DNA of 64,000 nt from Myxococcales bacterium. Lineage in GTDB: Bacteria > Myxococcota_A > Polyangia > Palsa-1104 > JAEUJZ01. The translations under genes and the position numbers were made by a program. Position 1 is the first letter of the stretch. Every line of letters begins with the position of its first letter. This document shows positions 35,367-44,082 of the stretch, in pieces. The notes below the pieces were generated by a model. That model did no database searches, was not told the DNA's origin, and saw only the letters and a list, made by a program, of their open reading frames with translations. The DNA lies in NCBI GenBank assembly GCA_016794465.1, contig JAEUKA010000056.1, positions 122,424 to 186,423 of the forward strand, written 5' to 3'.

Positions 35367-37454
35367 CTACTTCTTCTTCTCGGCCGCCTTGGCCTTCGCC
35401 TTGGCAATGAGTTCCTCGCCGATGCTGGCTGGGACAGGTGCGTAGCGCGAAAACTCCATCGAGAATTCGGCCTTGCCCTGTGTTGCCGAGCGCAGCGTCG
35501 TCGCATAGCCGAACATTTCGGCCAGTGGAACCTCTGCTTCGACCGTCGACATTCCATCCGACTCGGTCGTACCAATGATCATACCGCGTCGCGCCATCAG
35601 GGTAGACAGCATATTGCCCTGGTGTTCAGCCGGTCCCTCGAGCGCAACCTTCATGATCGGTTCGAGGATTTGGGGCTTGGCCCTCTGATAGACCTCGCGC
35701 CAGGCACCACGAGCGGCTTCCTGGAAGGCGATGTCCGACGAGTCGACTGCGTGTGAACCACCGTCGTTGAGACAGACCCGCACGTTGACCACCGGGAAGC
35801 CTATCAGCTGCCCCTTGGCGATCATCGAGCGGAAGCCCTTTTCGACGCTGGCAATGAACTCTCGTGGCACCGTACCGCCAGTCACTTCGTCCACAAACTC
35901 GAAGGTGTGCTCGGCGCAGGGCTCAATGAAGCCCATGACCTTACCGTACTGACCCGAGCCACCCGTCTGCTTCTTGTGGGTGTAGCTGTAGTCAGCGCGC
36001 TGGGTCACCGTCTCACGGTAGGCGACTTGTGGCGGCGAGACTTGCACCACCGCATTGTACTCACGCTTCATTCGCTCGATGTACACGTCGAGGTGAAGCT
36101 CGCCCATGCCGGCCAGCAGCGTCTCGCCACTCTCGGGATCAACCTCGCAGCGCAGCGTTGGGTCTTCCTTGGTGAAGCGCTGGATGGCCTTCGACATGTT
36201 CATCTGCGCCTTCTGGTCAGCCGGCTTGATCGCCAGCTTGATGACCGGATCGGGCACATACATCGAGGTCATTGCGACATTCCAGCCGTTGGTGAACGTG
36301 TCGCCCGAGTTGCAGTCGATGCCGAACATCGCCACGATGTCACCCGGACCGGCGTCGTTGATGTCCTCTTTGTCGTCGGAGTGCATGCGCACGAGCCGCG
36401 CCACCTTCACCTTTTTGCCGGTGCGGGTGTTTTGGATCACGTCGTCTTTGCGCAGCGCCCCCTGATAGACGCGCATGTAGGTCAGCTGCCCATAGCGTCC
36501 ATCCTCGAGCTTGAACGCCAGCGCAACCGGCGGCAGGCTGGGGTCCGACGCCAGCTTGATCTTCTTGCTTTCCGCGCTGTCGATGTCGATCGCTTCGTTC
36601 TCGACATCCGACGGACAGGGCAAAAAGTAGGTCACTCCGTCGAGCAGAAGCTGCACAGCCTTGTTCTTATAGGCCGAGCCCATCATCACCGGCGTAAGCT
36701 TCATGTCGAGTGTGCCGCGACGAATCGCATCGCGAATCAGCTCTGGCGTGACACGGTCCTCGAGGATCGCTTCGGTCAGCGCATCCGAGAACATCGACAC
36801 CGTATCGAGCATCTCCTCGCGAGCCTTGTCCGCTTGCGACTTCATGTCGGCCGGAATCGGGTTGCGATGGATCTCCTCACCGTTGTCGCCGGTGAAGGTC
36901 ACCGCCTCCATGGTGATAAGGTCGATGACGCCCTCGAACTTGTCCTCGAGTCCGATCGGCAGCTGGATCAGCACCGGATTGTGACCGAGCTTCTCTCTCA
37001 GCTGATTCTTGACGCGCAGCGGGTTGGCGCCGGTCCGATCGCACTTGTTCACAAATGCGATGCGCGGAACCCGGTAACGCCGCATCTGACGGTCGACGGT
37101 GAGAGACTGACTCTGCACACCGGCCACGGAACACAGCACCAAGATAGCGCCGTCGAGAACGCGGAGGGCACGCTCGACTTCGATGGTGAAGTCAACGTGT
37201 CCTGGCGTGTCGATGATGTTGACGTGGTGGTTGTTCCACGAGCAGTAGGTCGCCGCGCTCTGGATGGTGATGCCGCGCTCACGCTCTAGATCCATGCTGT
37301 CCATCTTTGCGCCGACACCATCCTTGCCTTTGACTTCATGGATGGCGTGGATGCGCTTGGTATAGAACAGGATTCGTTCGGTGAGCGTGGTCTTACCGCT
37401 GTCGATGTGCGCGGAGATCCCGATGTTACGGACGCGAGAGAGATCGGAAATCAC
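35367..37454 (-). CDS. fusA: elongation factor G, spd/mitochondrial-like type
   Basis: The 695-residue GTPase drives ribosomal translocation. G motifs: AHIDSGKTT (G1; most bacterial EF-Gs have AHIDAGKTT), DTPGHVDF (G3), VNKCDRTGAN (G4). The switch region reads GVGAKMDSMDLERERGITIQ, and the C-terminal domains IV and V are complete, ending in a Lys/Ala-rich tail. HEVKGKDGVGAKMDSM resembles mitochondrial EF-G1 and the spd group (spirochaetes, planctomycetes, delta-proteobacteria), where one paralogue translocates and a second recycles ribosomes. It is not in the usual str operon with rpsL, rpsG or tuf here, which fits a lineage carrying more than one EF-G. Confidence 0.93.
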   Translation of the reverse strand: MISDLSRVRNIGISAHIDSGKTTLTERILFYTKRIHAIHEVKGKDGVGAKMDSMDLERERGITIQSAATYCSWNNHHVNIIDTPGHVDFTIEVERALRVLDGAILVLCSVAGVQSQSLTVDRQMRRYRVPRIAFVNKCDRTGANPLRVKNQLREKLGHNPVLIQLPIGLEDKFEGVIDLITMEAVTFTGDNGEEIHRNPIPADMKSQADKAREEMLDTVSMFSDALTEAILEDRVTPELIRDAIRRGTLDMKLTPVMMGSAYKNKAVQLLLDGVTYFLPCPSDVENEAIDIDSAESKKIKLASDPSLPPVALAFKLEDGRYGQLTYMRVYQGALRKDDVIQNTRTGKKVKVARLVRMHSDDKEDINDAGPGDIVAMFGIDCNSGDTFTNGWNVAMTSMYVPDPVIKLAIKPADQKAQMNMSKAIQRFTKEDPTLRCEVDPESGETLLAGMGELHLDVYIERMKREYNAVVQVSPPQVAYRETVTQRADYSYTHKKQTGGSGQYGKVMGFIEPCAEHTFEFVDEVTGGTVPREFIASVEKGFRSMIAKGQLIGFPVVNVRVCLNDGGSHAVDSSDIAFQEAARGAWREVYQRAKPQILEPIMKVALEGPAEHQGNMLSTLMARRGMIIGTTESDGMSTVEAEVPLAEMFGYATTLRSATQGKAEFSMEFSRYAPVPASIGEELIAKAKAKAAEKKK

Positions 37455-37648
37455 GATATTGGCTCCACAGGCCGCATCCAGCCACAGGGATGGGCCGCAG
37501 GGATTTTCTTCGGAAGCGGTTTAAGCGCAAGTGAAAAATTCCCCGCCGCCGGTGAGCAGGGCTGTGTCTTTTGTGGCCTCGTCGACCGAAAATACTGGTA
37601 ATCATCCCCCACATCGCGCCGATCTCCCTGGCGTGTAAGGAGCGTCCC

Positions 37649-40102
37649 ATGCGAACCATGCGTCTGTCGCGGCTCTGGGCCTTGGCCTCGCTATCGCTTT
37701 GGATTCCACTGTCCGTGCCGAGTGTAGCGATCGCCGCCGAGTCGGGACCGCTGTTGCCGACGAGCCCATCGCCGGCTGAACCGACGGTGCTGTCGCGGGG
37801 GCGAGATGGAACCCCGAGGCTCCTCGTTGGGGCACTGTCGACGCCATCGCCGGGAACCGATCCGCTGACGGTGGCTGAGCGATTCCTGACCCAACTGCGA
37901 CGGACTTCTCCACTGCTGGTGCCGGCAGAGCTGTCGCAGGCCGAGATCATTCCCGTCGGAACAGGCCATGTGGTGCGCTATCGGCAGCTACACCTGGGTC
38001 TGCCGGTGTGGGCGAGCGATCTGGTGCTGCGTATCTCGACGGAAGGCCAGGTGGTGCAGCTGGCTCGCGATGTGGTTCCGACGGAAATACTTGCCAGGAT
38101 CAATCCGATTCCGTCGCTATCCTCCGAGGAGGCCCAGCGAAAGGTGCGCGCGCTTGGCTCAGGCACCGTCGGAGAAGCGCAGCTGGTTATCGACAATCAG
38201 AGCGGCCAACTTGCCTACGTGGTGTCACGAATCGAGCTTGCGGCGCTTGAACATGCTCAATACCTCGTCGACGCACAAACGGGGGAGCTGCTGCGCCGCA
38301 TCGAGCAGCTCAAGTTTCTGAATCAGTTTGCGGTCTATCGCTACAACCCCGCGACGACCAGCAACATCGACCCGCAGGGCATCCCAAGCGGCGACGGCGG
38401 TCTGTTCGCCCCGGCGGGCAGCGGCGCGCGCGCCATGACCAGCACGCTGCTACGTGGCATCAACTGCATCGACAACTTCACCACCCGCGTCCCCCCCGGC
38501 GGCACCACCGCGCTGCACCTGTGCGCCCCAATGCAGAGCCTGTCGAGCACGGCGGGCGACTACCACCAGTTCCAGCCGCTGATCTTTGCCAGCGACGGTC
38601 GCTGCCCGACCATCAACGACGCCAACCGCAACTCGTTTGGCGAAGCGCACATGTACTGGCACAGCGCCAACGCCTACACCCGCTTTCGCACCCTCTACGC
38701 CGCGCTGGGCAATAACGACTTCCGACTGCGCATCTCGATGGGCGGCTCAGCGAGGCCGTTCCCGCTGCTGACCAACCTCTGCATGCCCAACTTGAACAAC
38801 ACCGCCCAGGCCACCAATCCCAACTTCCCGCTCAGCCCGTTCGAGAACGCGTTCTACTCGCCGGGCGATGTCGGAGGCGGCTACAGCAACTTCATCCTCG
38901 GAGTCCCCGGCGACATGATCGCGTTCGGCATGGGCGCCAAGGCCAACTACTCGATGGACGCCGATGTCATCTATCACGAGTTCGTCCACGCGGTGATCTC
39001 GTCGAGAAATCGCCTCAACGGCTCGATCGCACTCGATACTTTCGGACTCAACAGCGACATTGGGTCCATGAACGAGGGCCTCGCCGACTACTTTTCATCG
39101 GCGATCACCGGCAACAGCCCCGTCGGAGAGTATGCCAAGAGCAACTTCGGCCTGACGACGGTCGGTCTGCGCGATGTCGACAACATGCTTCACTGCAGCA
39201 ACGACCGGGTCGGCGAGGTCCACGAGGACGCCAACCCCTTTTCCGGGGCACTGTGGCGAGCCCGCAAGTCCGTCACCGGCGATCCGCTCGACCCAAGTGC
39301 CGCCGCTGTGCAAAAGCGCCAGGCGTTCGATCAGGCGGTGCTCGCGGCGCTGGAAGCCAGCATGGCCGGCCCGTCGATGACCGAGATGGGCCAGCTGCTG
39401 GTCGGCGAGGTAGGGCGGCTCACGGCGACGCTCGGGGCAGATGCCGCACAAAAGACCACCGACGCGCTGACCCAGCATGGCGTGCTCAGCAAGTGCGATC
39501 GCGTGATCCAGGTGCAGACGCCGCATCGGATGCTGTGTCTTGACTCGGATGCCAAGAAAATCTGGCCGGGCCACGCGCAGTGGCGGTTCGATATGCCGGA
39601 GTCGGCGGACACTGTCACGTTCACGTTTACGACGCTGGGTGCCGGTGCGGTCTGTAACAACCTGCTGCCGAGTGCGGCGGCCCTGGCTCCGAAGCTCCAG
39701 CTGGCGGTTCGTTCCGACGGGATGCCGATTACCTGGGACGTGAGCGGCGCCGGCAGCTACGAGCGACTCGTCGACGTACAGCAAGGCACGGCCAACAACA
39801 GCTGGACCGCGACGGTGTCCCTCGCGAGAACCAAGCGTCACCACGTCATGTTGGCAAACTCCGGCGGCCCGCGCATCGCCCAAAACATCACGCTGACCCT
39901 GTCGTGTGCCGCCGCTGACGGCTGTCCGGTGACCATGCCACCCGGTGGTGGCGATGGTGGAACGACCTCGTTTACGCCCACCGGCTGTGGCTGTCACGTC
40001 GCAGCCGCCCAAGGTCCAGCTTCACTCGTCGGTTTGGCCTCGGTGGGTGGTCTGCTGGCGGCGCTGCTGCATCGTCGGCGTCAACGCAGACTCGGTGCCT
40101 AG
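37649..40102 (+). CDS. secreted M4/M36-like metalloprotease with MYXO-CTERM tail
   Basis: An 817-residue exported protein. A signal peptide (~1-29, ending AIAAES) is followed by an FTP/PepSY-like propeptide (AEIIPVGTGHVVRYRQLHLG, LPVWASDLVL, YLVDAQTGELLRRIE). The catalytic domain has VIYHEFVHAVIS (HExxH) and, ~35 residues on, SMNEGLADYFSS supplying the third, glutamate ligand, as in gluzincins of the thermolysin/fungalysin type. The C-terminus reads TGCGCHVAA, a hydrophobic helix and RRRQRR, which is a MYXO-CTERM sorting tail. These tails are thought to be cut by a CPBP-type myxosortase and lipid-modified at the Cys. ATG 37649 was chosen because aaggag lies seven bases upstream; the longer frame was rejected. 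Confidence 0.88.
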   Translation: MRTMRLSRLWALASLSLWIPLSVPSVAIAAESGPLLPTSPSPAEPTVLSRGRDGTPRLLVGALSTPSPGTDPLTVAERFLTQLRRTSPLLVPAELSQAEIIPVGTGHVVRYRQLHLGLPVWASDLVLRISTEGQVVQLARDVVPTEILARINPIPSLSSEEAQRKVRALGSGTVGEAQLVIDNQSGQLAYVVSRIELAALEHAQYLVDAQTGELLRRIEQLKFLNQFAVYRYNPATTSNIDPQGIPSGDGGLFAPAGSGARAMTSTLLRGINCIDNFTTRVPPGGTTALHLCAPMQSLSSTAGDYHQFQPLIFASDGRCPTINDANRNSFGEAHMYWHSANAYTRFRTLYAALGNNDFRLRISMGGSARPFPLLTNLCMPNLNNTAQATNPNFPLSPFENAFYSPGDVGGGYSNFILGVPGDMIAFGMGAKANYSMDADVIYHEFVHAVISSRNRLNGSIALDTFGLNSDIGSMNEGLADYFSSAITGNSPVGEYAKSNFGLTTVGLRDVDNMLHCSNDRVGEVHEDANPFSGALWRARKSVTGDPLDPSAAAVQKRQAFDQAVLAALEASMAGPSMTEMGQLLVGEVGRLTATLGADAAQKTTDALTQHGVLSKCDRVIQVQTPHRMLCLDSDAKKIWPGHAQWRFDMPESADTVTFTFTTLGAGAVCNNLLPSAAALAPKLQLAVRSDGMPITWDVSGAGSYERLVDVQQGTANNSWTATVSLARTKRHHVMLANSGGPRIAQNITLTLSCAAADGCPVTMPPGGGDGGTTSFTPTGCGCHVAAAQGPASLVGLASVGGLLAALLHRRRQRRLGA

Positions 40103-40104
40103 CC

Positions 40105-41091
40105 ATGAGCGCGCTCGCCCCGATCTTGCCAGTCTCCCCGGAATCGCTCGCTCAAGCAGCGGCTCTGCTCAGGTCGGATAAGGTGTGTGCATTCCCCACC
40201 GAAACCGTCTACGGACTGGGCGCCAATGCCCACAGTGAGCAGGCGGTGCTGCGCATCTACGAGCTGAAAGGGCGGCCTCGGCACAATCCGCTGATCGTTC
40301 ACGTCGCCGACCTCGCCCAGGCGCAGCGGGTGACGACGGGCTGGTCGCAGCTGGCGGATCGGCTGGCGCTGCGATTTTGGCCGGGTCCACTGTCGCTGGT
40401 GCTGCCGCGAGGGCCGCTGATTCCGGCGCTGGTCAGTGCCGGACGCGAGACGGTGGCGGTGCGGGTTCCGGCCCATCCGGTGGCGCTGGCGCTGCTGCGA
40501 GCGGTCGATCTGCCGCTGGCGGCCCCGAGTGCCAACAAGAGTGAGTCGGTGTCCCCGACGACAGCGCAGCATGTCCAGCGCAGCTTGCCGCAGGTGCCGC
40601 TGATTCTCGACGGAGGGCCGTGTCGTCTCGGGATCGAATCGACGGTGGTGGATCTGACCGCAAGCCCGCCGCGCCTGCTCCGTCCGGGGGCCCTGCCGTT
40701 GCGCCTGCTCCTCGAGGAGATACCCGACTTGCAGCTGCCGAGCTTTCAGAAAGAAACCCCAGCGGGTCCACTGCCGTCGCCGGGCCTGCTCAGCCGTCAT
40801 TATGCGCCGTCGGTGCCGCTCTACTTGATTCACGATGACAATGCGCAGACCGTCGCCCAGCTGCCATCGCCGCGTGGCCTTTTGACCCATCAGTCGCTCG
40901 CTGCCGTCGCTGCGATCTGTCAGGATATTGAGCTTTTGCCGCCTTCGCCCGACGCATACGCCGCCGATCTGTACTCGGCGCTGCATCGGCTCGACGACAA
41001 AAAGGTGCGCTGCATCGTGGTCCTGCGTCCTCGGGAAGACAACGACTGGCGCGCCGTCATCGATCGGCTCGACCGCGCCGCTGTCAGCTGA
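40105..41091 (+). CDS. L-threonylcarbamoyladenylate synthase (Sua5 type)
   Basis: The 328-residue enzyme makes threonylcarbamoyl-AMP for the universal tRNA t6A modification. The YrdC domain has FPTETVYGLGANAHSE, YELKGRPRHNPLIVHV, FWPGPLSLVL and LAAPSANKSESVSPT. After a GIESTVVDL strand and a linker (SPGLLSRHYAPSVPLYL) comes the C-terminal Sua5 domain, so this is the long two-domain form and not TsaC. It begins two bases after the protease stop, so the two are probably translated from one message despite unrelated functions. Confidence 0.94.
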   Translation: MSALAPILPVSPESLAQAAALLRSDKVCAFPTETVYGLGANAHSEQAVLRIYELKGRPRHNPLIVHVADLAQAQRVTTGWSQLADRLALRFWPGPLSLVLPRGPLIPALVSAGRETVAVRVPAHPVALALLRAVDLPLAAPSANKSESVSPTTAQHVQRSLPQVPLILDGGPCRLGIESTVVDLTASPPRLLRPGALPLRLLLEEIPDLQLPSFQKETPAGPLPSPGLLSRHYAPSVPLYLIHDDNAQTVAQLPSPRGLLTHQSLAAVAAICQDIELLPPSPDAYAADLYSALHRLDDKKVRCIVVLRPREDNDWRAVIDRLDRAAVS

Positions 41092-41121
41092 CCGCCACGG
41101 CGGCGGGCGCGATGGCGGGCG

Positions 41122-41589
41122 CTACGGCTGAAACAGCATCAGCATCGTGTAGGTCAGCGCCGGCCGCTCTTGCCCGACGACGGCGATCTCGACTTCCTCG
41201 GTGATCAGCGTACCTTTGGGCTTGCCCTCGACGCTGATGACGCGACAGCGAGCGTGGACGACGCTGCCGGCGATCACTGGACTCAGAAAGCGAAGCTTGT
41301 CGGCGCCGTAGTTGAGCACGTTGCGAAAGCCGATGACCTCCAAGTCCACCCGCTGGCGCAGGTGTGGCACCAGGCTCAGCACCAAAAATCCGTGCGCGAT
41401 GGTCGACTTGAGCGGACTTTCCTTCTGCGCCCGCTCGACATCGACGTGAATCCACTGATGATCGAACGTCACGTCGGCAAAGCGGTTGATCATGTCTTGG
41501 GTGACGGTGACCTCGGCGCCCCACGGGCTCCACGGCTCACCGACGCGCTGTTGCAAGGCGGTTACGTCATCGAAACGAATCTGCTGCAT
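41122..41589 (-). CDS. MaoC-family (R)-specific hydratase
   Basis: The 155-residue hot-dog-fold protein matches MaoC dehydratases acting on enoyl thioesters. The hydratase motif is FADVTFDHQWIHVDVERAQ, with the catalytic Asp and His, followed by AHGFLVLSLVPHL. Length is typical of the small dimeric forms. ATG 41589 was preferred (ggtc-rich spacer after aaagagga on this strand); a longer frame to 41667 adds residues unlike the family. It is convergent with the Sua5 gene and divergent from the efflux adaptor. Confidence 0.9.
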   Translation of the reverse strand: MQQIRFDDVTALQQRVGEPWSPWGAEVTVTQDMINRFADVTFDHQWIHVDVERAQKESPLKSTIAHGFLVLSLVPHLRQRVDLEVIGFRNVLNYGADKLRFLSPVIAGSVVHARCRVISVEGKPKGTLITEEVEIAVVGQERPALTYTMLMLFQP

Positions 41590-41705
41590 GGCACTTGGTC
41601 CTCTTTCGCAGGGTTGGCGCGGCACGATAGCCCGAGCTCGGCCCACGCAGGAAGCCTGCGACAGCACTTTTTTGACGGCGTTTTTCGGCGAGCTGCGGCA
41701 AACCC

Positions 41706-42851
41706 ATGCTAAGCGTGATGACTGTGCGACGATTCTTCCTCGGGTTCTGTCTGCTCGGGTTTTCGGTCAGCTGCGACCACGGCGCCACCGACAAGCGACC
41801 GGGCCGACCGCCGCCGCTGGTGATGGTGTCGAAGCCAACGGTGCGGGATGTTCCCGTCGAGATTCGTGCGCCGGTCGATCTTCGCCCTCGTGAGCAAGCC
41901 GACCTGCTGTCCAAGCAGATCGGTTACTTGAGCGCGGTGCTGGTTGATCGAGGCGATGTGGTCAAAAAAGGTCAGCTGCTGGCCCTGGTGCGGCCAAGCG
42001 AGCTTCCCGATCAGCTGCAGGCGGCCCGTGGACAGCTTCAGCAGGCCGAAGCGGCACTGGAGCAGGCCCGGCTCAACCGCGCCCGCATCGGAGCCCTGGC
42101 GCCGGCTGGAGTGGTTTCGACGCAAGAGTTGCAGCAGAGCAGCACCGCACTGCTGCAAGCCGAGGCGCAAGAGGCCGCGCTGCGGGCCCAGCTGCAAGCG
42201 GTGGCGGTGCGACTGGGGGAAACCAAGATTGAGTCGCCGCTCGATGGTGTGGTGATGCAGCGGCGCTTTGATGCCGGGGCGCTCGTGGGGCCGCAAAACG
42301 GAGCGATCATGACCGTCGGCAAGGTTGATCCGCTGCGGGTCTTTGTCGCGGTGCGAGAGCAGGACTCTGCCCAAGTTGTCGTCGGTCAGCAGGTGCTGGT
42401 GGAGCTTGACGCGCGGCCGGGTGAGGCGTGGCGCGGCGCGGTGGTTCGCCTGTCGCCGGGCTTCGATCCACTGACGCGCACGCTCGATGCCGAGGTTCAT
42501 CTGCCCAATCCCGACGGCAAGCTGCGACCGGGAATGTATGGCCGGGCGCGCATCCAGGTCGGTCTGCACAAACAGAGCCTGGTCGTGCCCGAGTCGGCGG
42601 TGCAGCTGTCGGGCGGCCAGCGCTTCCTCTTTGTCATCGAGGGCGGCAAAGCGCAGCGGCGGGCAGTCACGATTGGTGTCGACGGTGGCACTGTCCTCGA
42701 GATCGTGTCTGGGCTGAAGCCTGATGAACAGATTGTCGTCGCTGGATCGGATGCGCTGTCCGACGGCTCGCCGGTCCGAACCCAGGTCGGAGTGGCGCCG
42801 TGGCAGCCAGCCGCTAGCGGGAAGTCGTCGCCAGCAACGCCGGCTCACTAA
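41706..42851 (+). CDS. RND-type efflux periplasmic adaptor lipoprotein (HlyD family)
   Basis: A 381-residue membrane-fusion protein. A short signal (FFLGFCLLGFSVSC) has a lipobox at Cys 23. Then come a beta-barrel/lipoyl half (EIRAPVDLRPREQADLLSKQ, VLVDRGDVVKKGQLLALV), a coiled-coil hairpin (QLQAARGQLQQAEAALEQAR to AQLQAVAVRLGETKIESP, positions ~100-170), the second lipoyl half (SPLDGVVMQRRFDAGALVG) and barrel/MP domains (LRPGMYGRARIQVG). No RND pump or outer-membrane channel gene adjoins it, which is unusual; the gene is flanked by a MaoC gene and a glycosyltransferase on the other strand. It may partner with a pump encoded elsewhere. Confidence 0.9.
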   Translation: MLSVMTVRRFFLGFCLLGFSVSCDHGATDKRPGRPPPLVMVSKPTVRDVPVEIRAPVDLRPREQADLLSKQIGYLSAVLVDRGDVVKKGQLLALVRPSELPDQLQAARGQLQQAEAALEQARLNRARIGALAPAGVVSTQELQQSSTALLQAEAQEAALRAQLQAVAVRLGETKIESPLDGVVMQRRFDAGALVGPQNGAIMTVGKVDPLRVFVAVREQDSAQVVVGQQVLVELDARPGEAWRGAVVRLSPGFDPLTRTLDAEVHLPNPDGKLRPGMYGRARIQVGLHKQSLVVPESAVQLSGGQRFLFVIEGGKAQRRAVTIGVDGGTVLEIVSGLKPDEQIVVAGSDALSDGSPVRTQVGVAPWQPAASGKSSPATPAH

Positions 42852-44032
42852 ACCGATTGCACCGTCGCTGCAGCGCCAGTGTGCGCCAATCTGCGATAGG
42901 TCGACTCGATCCGAGCAGCGATCCGTGGCCACGACAAGGGCAGCACCCGGGTCCGTGCTGCATCCCCGAGTTGCTGTTGCAGCGTCGGTGAACACTGGAG
43001 CTGGCGCAGAGCCTCGGCATAGGCGGACACATCCCCAAGTGGTACCAAAAGACCTTCTTTTCCGTTGGTAACTAACTCGCGAACCCCGGCAATTGGATGG
43101 GCAATGATCGGCAGCCCGGCAGCCATCCCCTCGATCAGCGACATCGGATGCGACGCAATATCGGCGGTAAAACAGAACACGTCCGACGATGCCGCATAGT
43201 CGGCCCGGGCCGCCACCACCGCACCGGCAAACCGACAGTCGAGCCCTTTGGCTTGCTCCATCAGCTCGGTCCGCCTCGGTCCGTCGCCTAGGATGTTCAG
43301 CCGCAGCCGTGATCCGTGCCCGTGCAGCACGCGCAGCGCCGCAATCACCGTCTCGATGCGGTTGCGCGGCTCCAGTCGGGCGGACGCCAGCAAGCACAGC
43401 TCGGCTGATCCACGCAGCGACGGCAACCGGCGACCACTCTGCCAGCCGTCGAGGTCGACTCCGTTGGGAATGATCTCGGCCTCGCAGCGAAAGCCGATCC
43501 GGCGCATGCTCTCGAGCGCCGTGTCACTGACCGCAATCAGCCCGTCGAGCGCATCCAGATAGCGCTGCAGTGGCCGCCGAAAAAGCCGCAGCATCGTTGA
43601 GTCGACAAAGTGCGTATGCAGCGTCCCCACCAGCACCGCCGAGGGTGGAGCACACGCGATCGCCAGCAGTGCCAGCGTCGGAAAAATCGGTGCATGGACA
43701 TGAATCACATCAAACTGCCGCGAAGCAAACAGCGTGGTCAGTCGATGCCGCAGACCCAAGCCCACCGCCGCCAGCGACAGCGATCCGTTGGCCAATAGCG
43801 GCGGGCAAGCGCGGCCCAAGCGAACGATCTCAAACGGCGTCTCCATCGGCAGATCGACCTTGCCCGGAAACGTGGTGGTGATTACCGTCACGGCATGCCC
43901 TCGACGGGCGAGCGCGCAGCCGAGCTGATGGACATGCTCGGGCATTCCTCCCACGTCGGGATAGTAATACTCACTGACGAGCGCAACCCGCAGTCGGTCC
44001 GGCGTCACTCGGTCGGCAACTCGTCGCTCCAT
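42848..44032 (-). CDS. GT4-type glycosyltransferase
   Basis: The 394-residue GT-B enzyme resembles family 4 retaining glycosyltransferases. The N-terminal domain has LVSEYYYPDVGGMPEHVHQL and RRGHAVTVITTTFPG; the hinge region has FDVIHVHAPIF, AVSDTALESM and IIPNGVDLDGW; the donor site has ASHPMSLIEGMAAGLPII with the conserved Glu. Relatives transfer mannose or glucose to lipids (phosphatidylinositol mannosyltransferase-like). ATG 44032 was chosen; the frame runs to 44248 but the added residues are not family-like and cover the neighbour's start. It ends four bases inside the efflux adaptor's 3' end (convergent) and is divergent from the HExxH gene. Confidence 0.9.
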   Translation of the reverse strand: MERRVADRVTPDRLRVALVSEYYYPDVGGMPEHVHQLGCALARRGHAVTVITTTFPGKVDLPMETPFEIVRLGRACPPLLANGSLSLAAVGLGLRHRLTTLFASRQFDVIHVHAPIFPTLALLAIACAPPSAVLVGTLHTHFVDSTMLRLFRRPLQRYLDALDGLIAVSDTALESMRRIGFRCEAEIIPNGVDLDGWQSGRRLPSLRGSAELCLLASARLEPRNRIETVIAALRVLHGHGSRLRLNILGDGPRRTELMEQAKGLDCRFAGAVVAARADYAASSDVFCFTADIASHPMSLIEGMAAGLPIIAHPIAGVRELVTNGKEGLLVPLGDVSAYAEALRQLQCSPTLQQQLGDAARTRVLPLSWPRIAARIESTYRRLAHTGAAATVQSV

Positions 44033-44082
44033 TCCGGAAGCAACATAGCAAGGCCGACGAAGATTGGTTAAGCTCTCAAAAC

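Noticed and set aside
35907..37289. 460-codon plus-strand open frame
   Set aside because: It is antisense to fusA; its translation is Arg/His/Val-rich and without motifs, as expected from the codon pattern of the real gene.
39095..40012. 305-codon minus-strand open frame
   Set aside because: Antisense to the MYXO-CTERM protease.
41709..43397. 562-codon minus-strand open frame
   Set aside because: It runs antisense through the efflux adaptor and in a wrong frame of the glycosyltransferase; both real genes have clear motifs.
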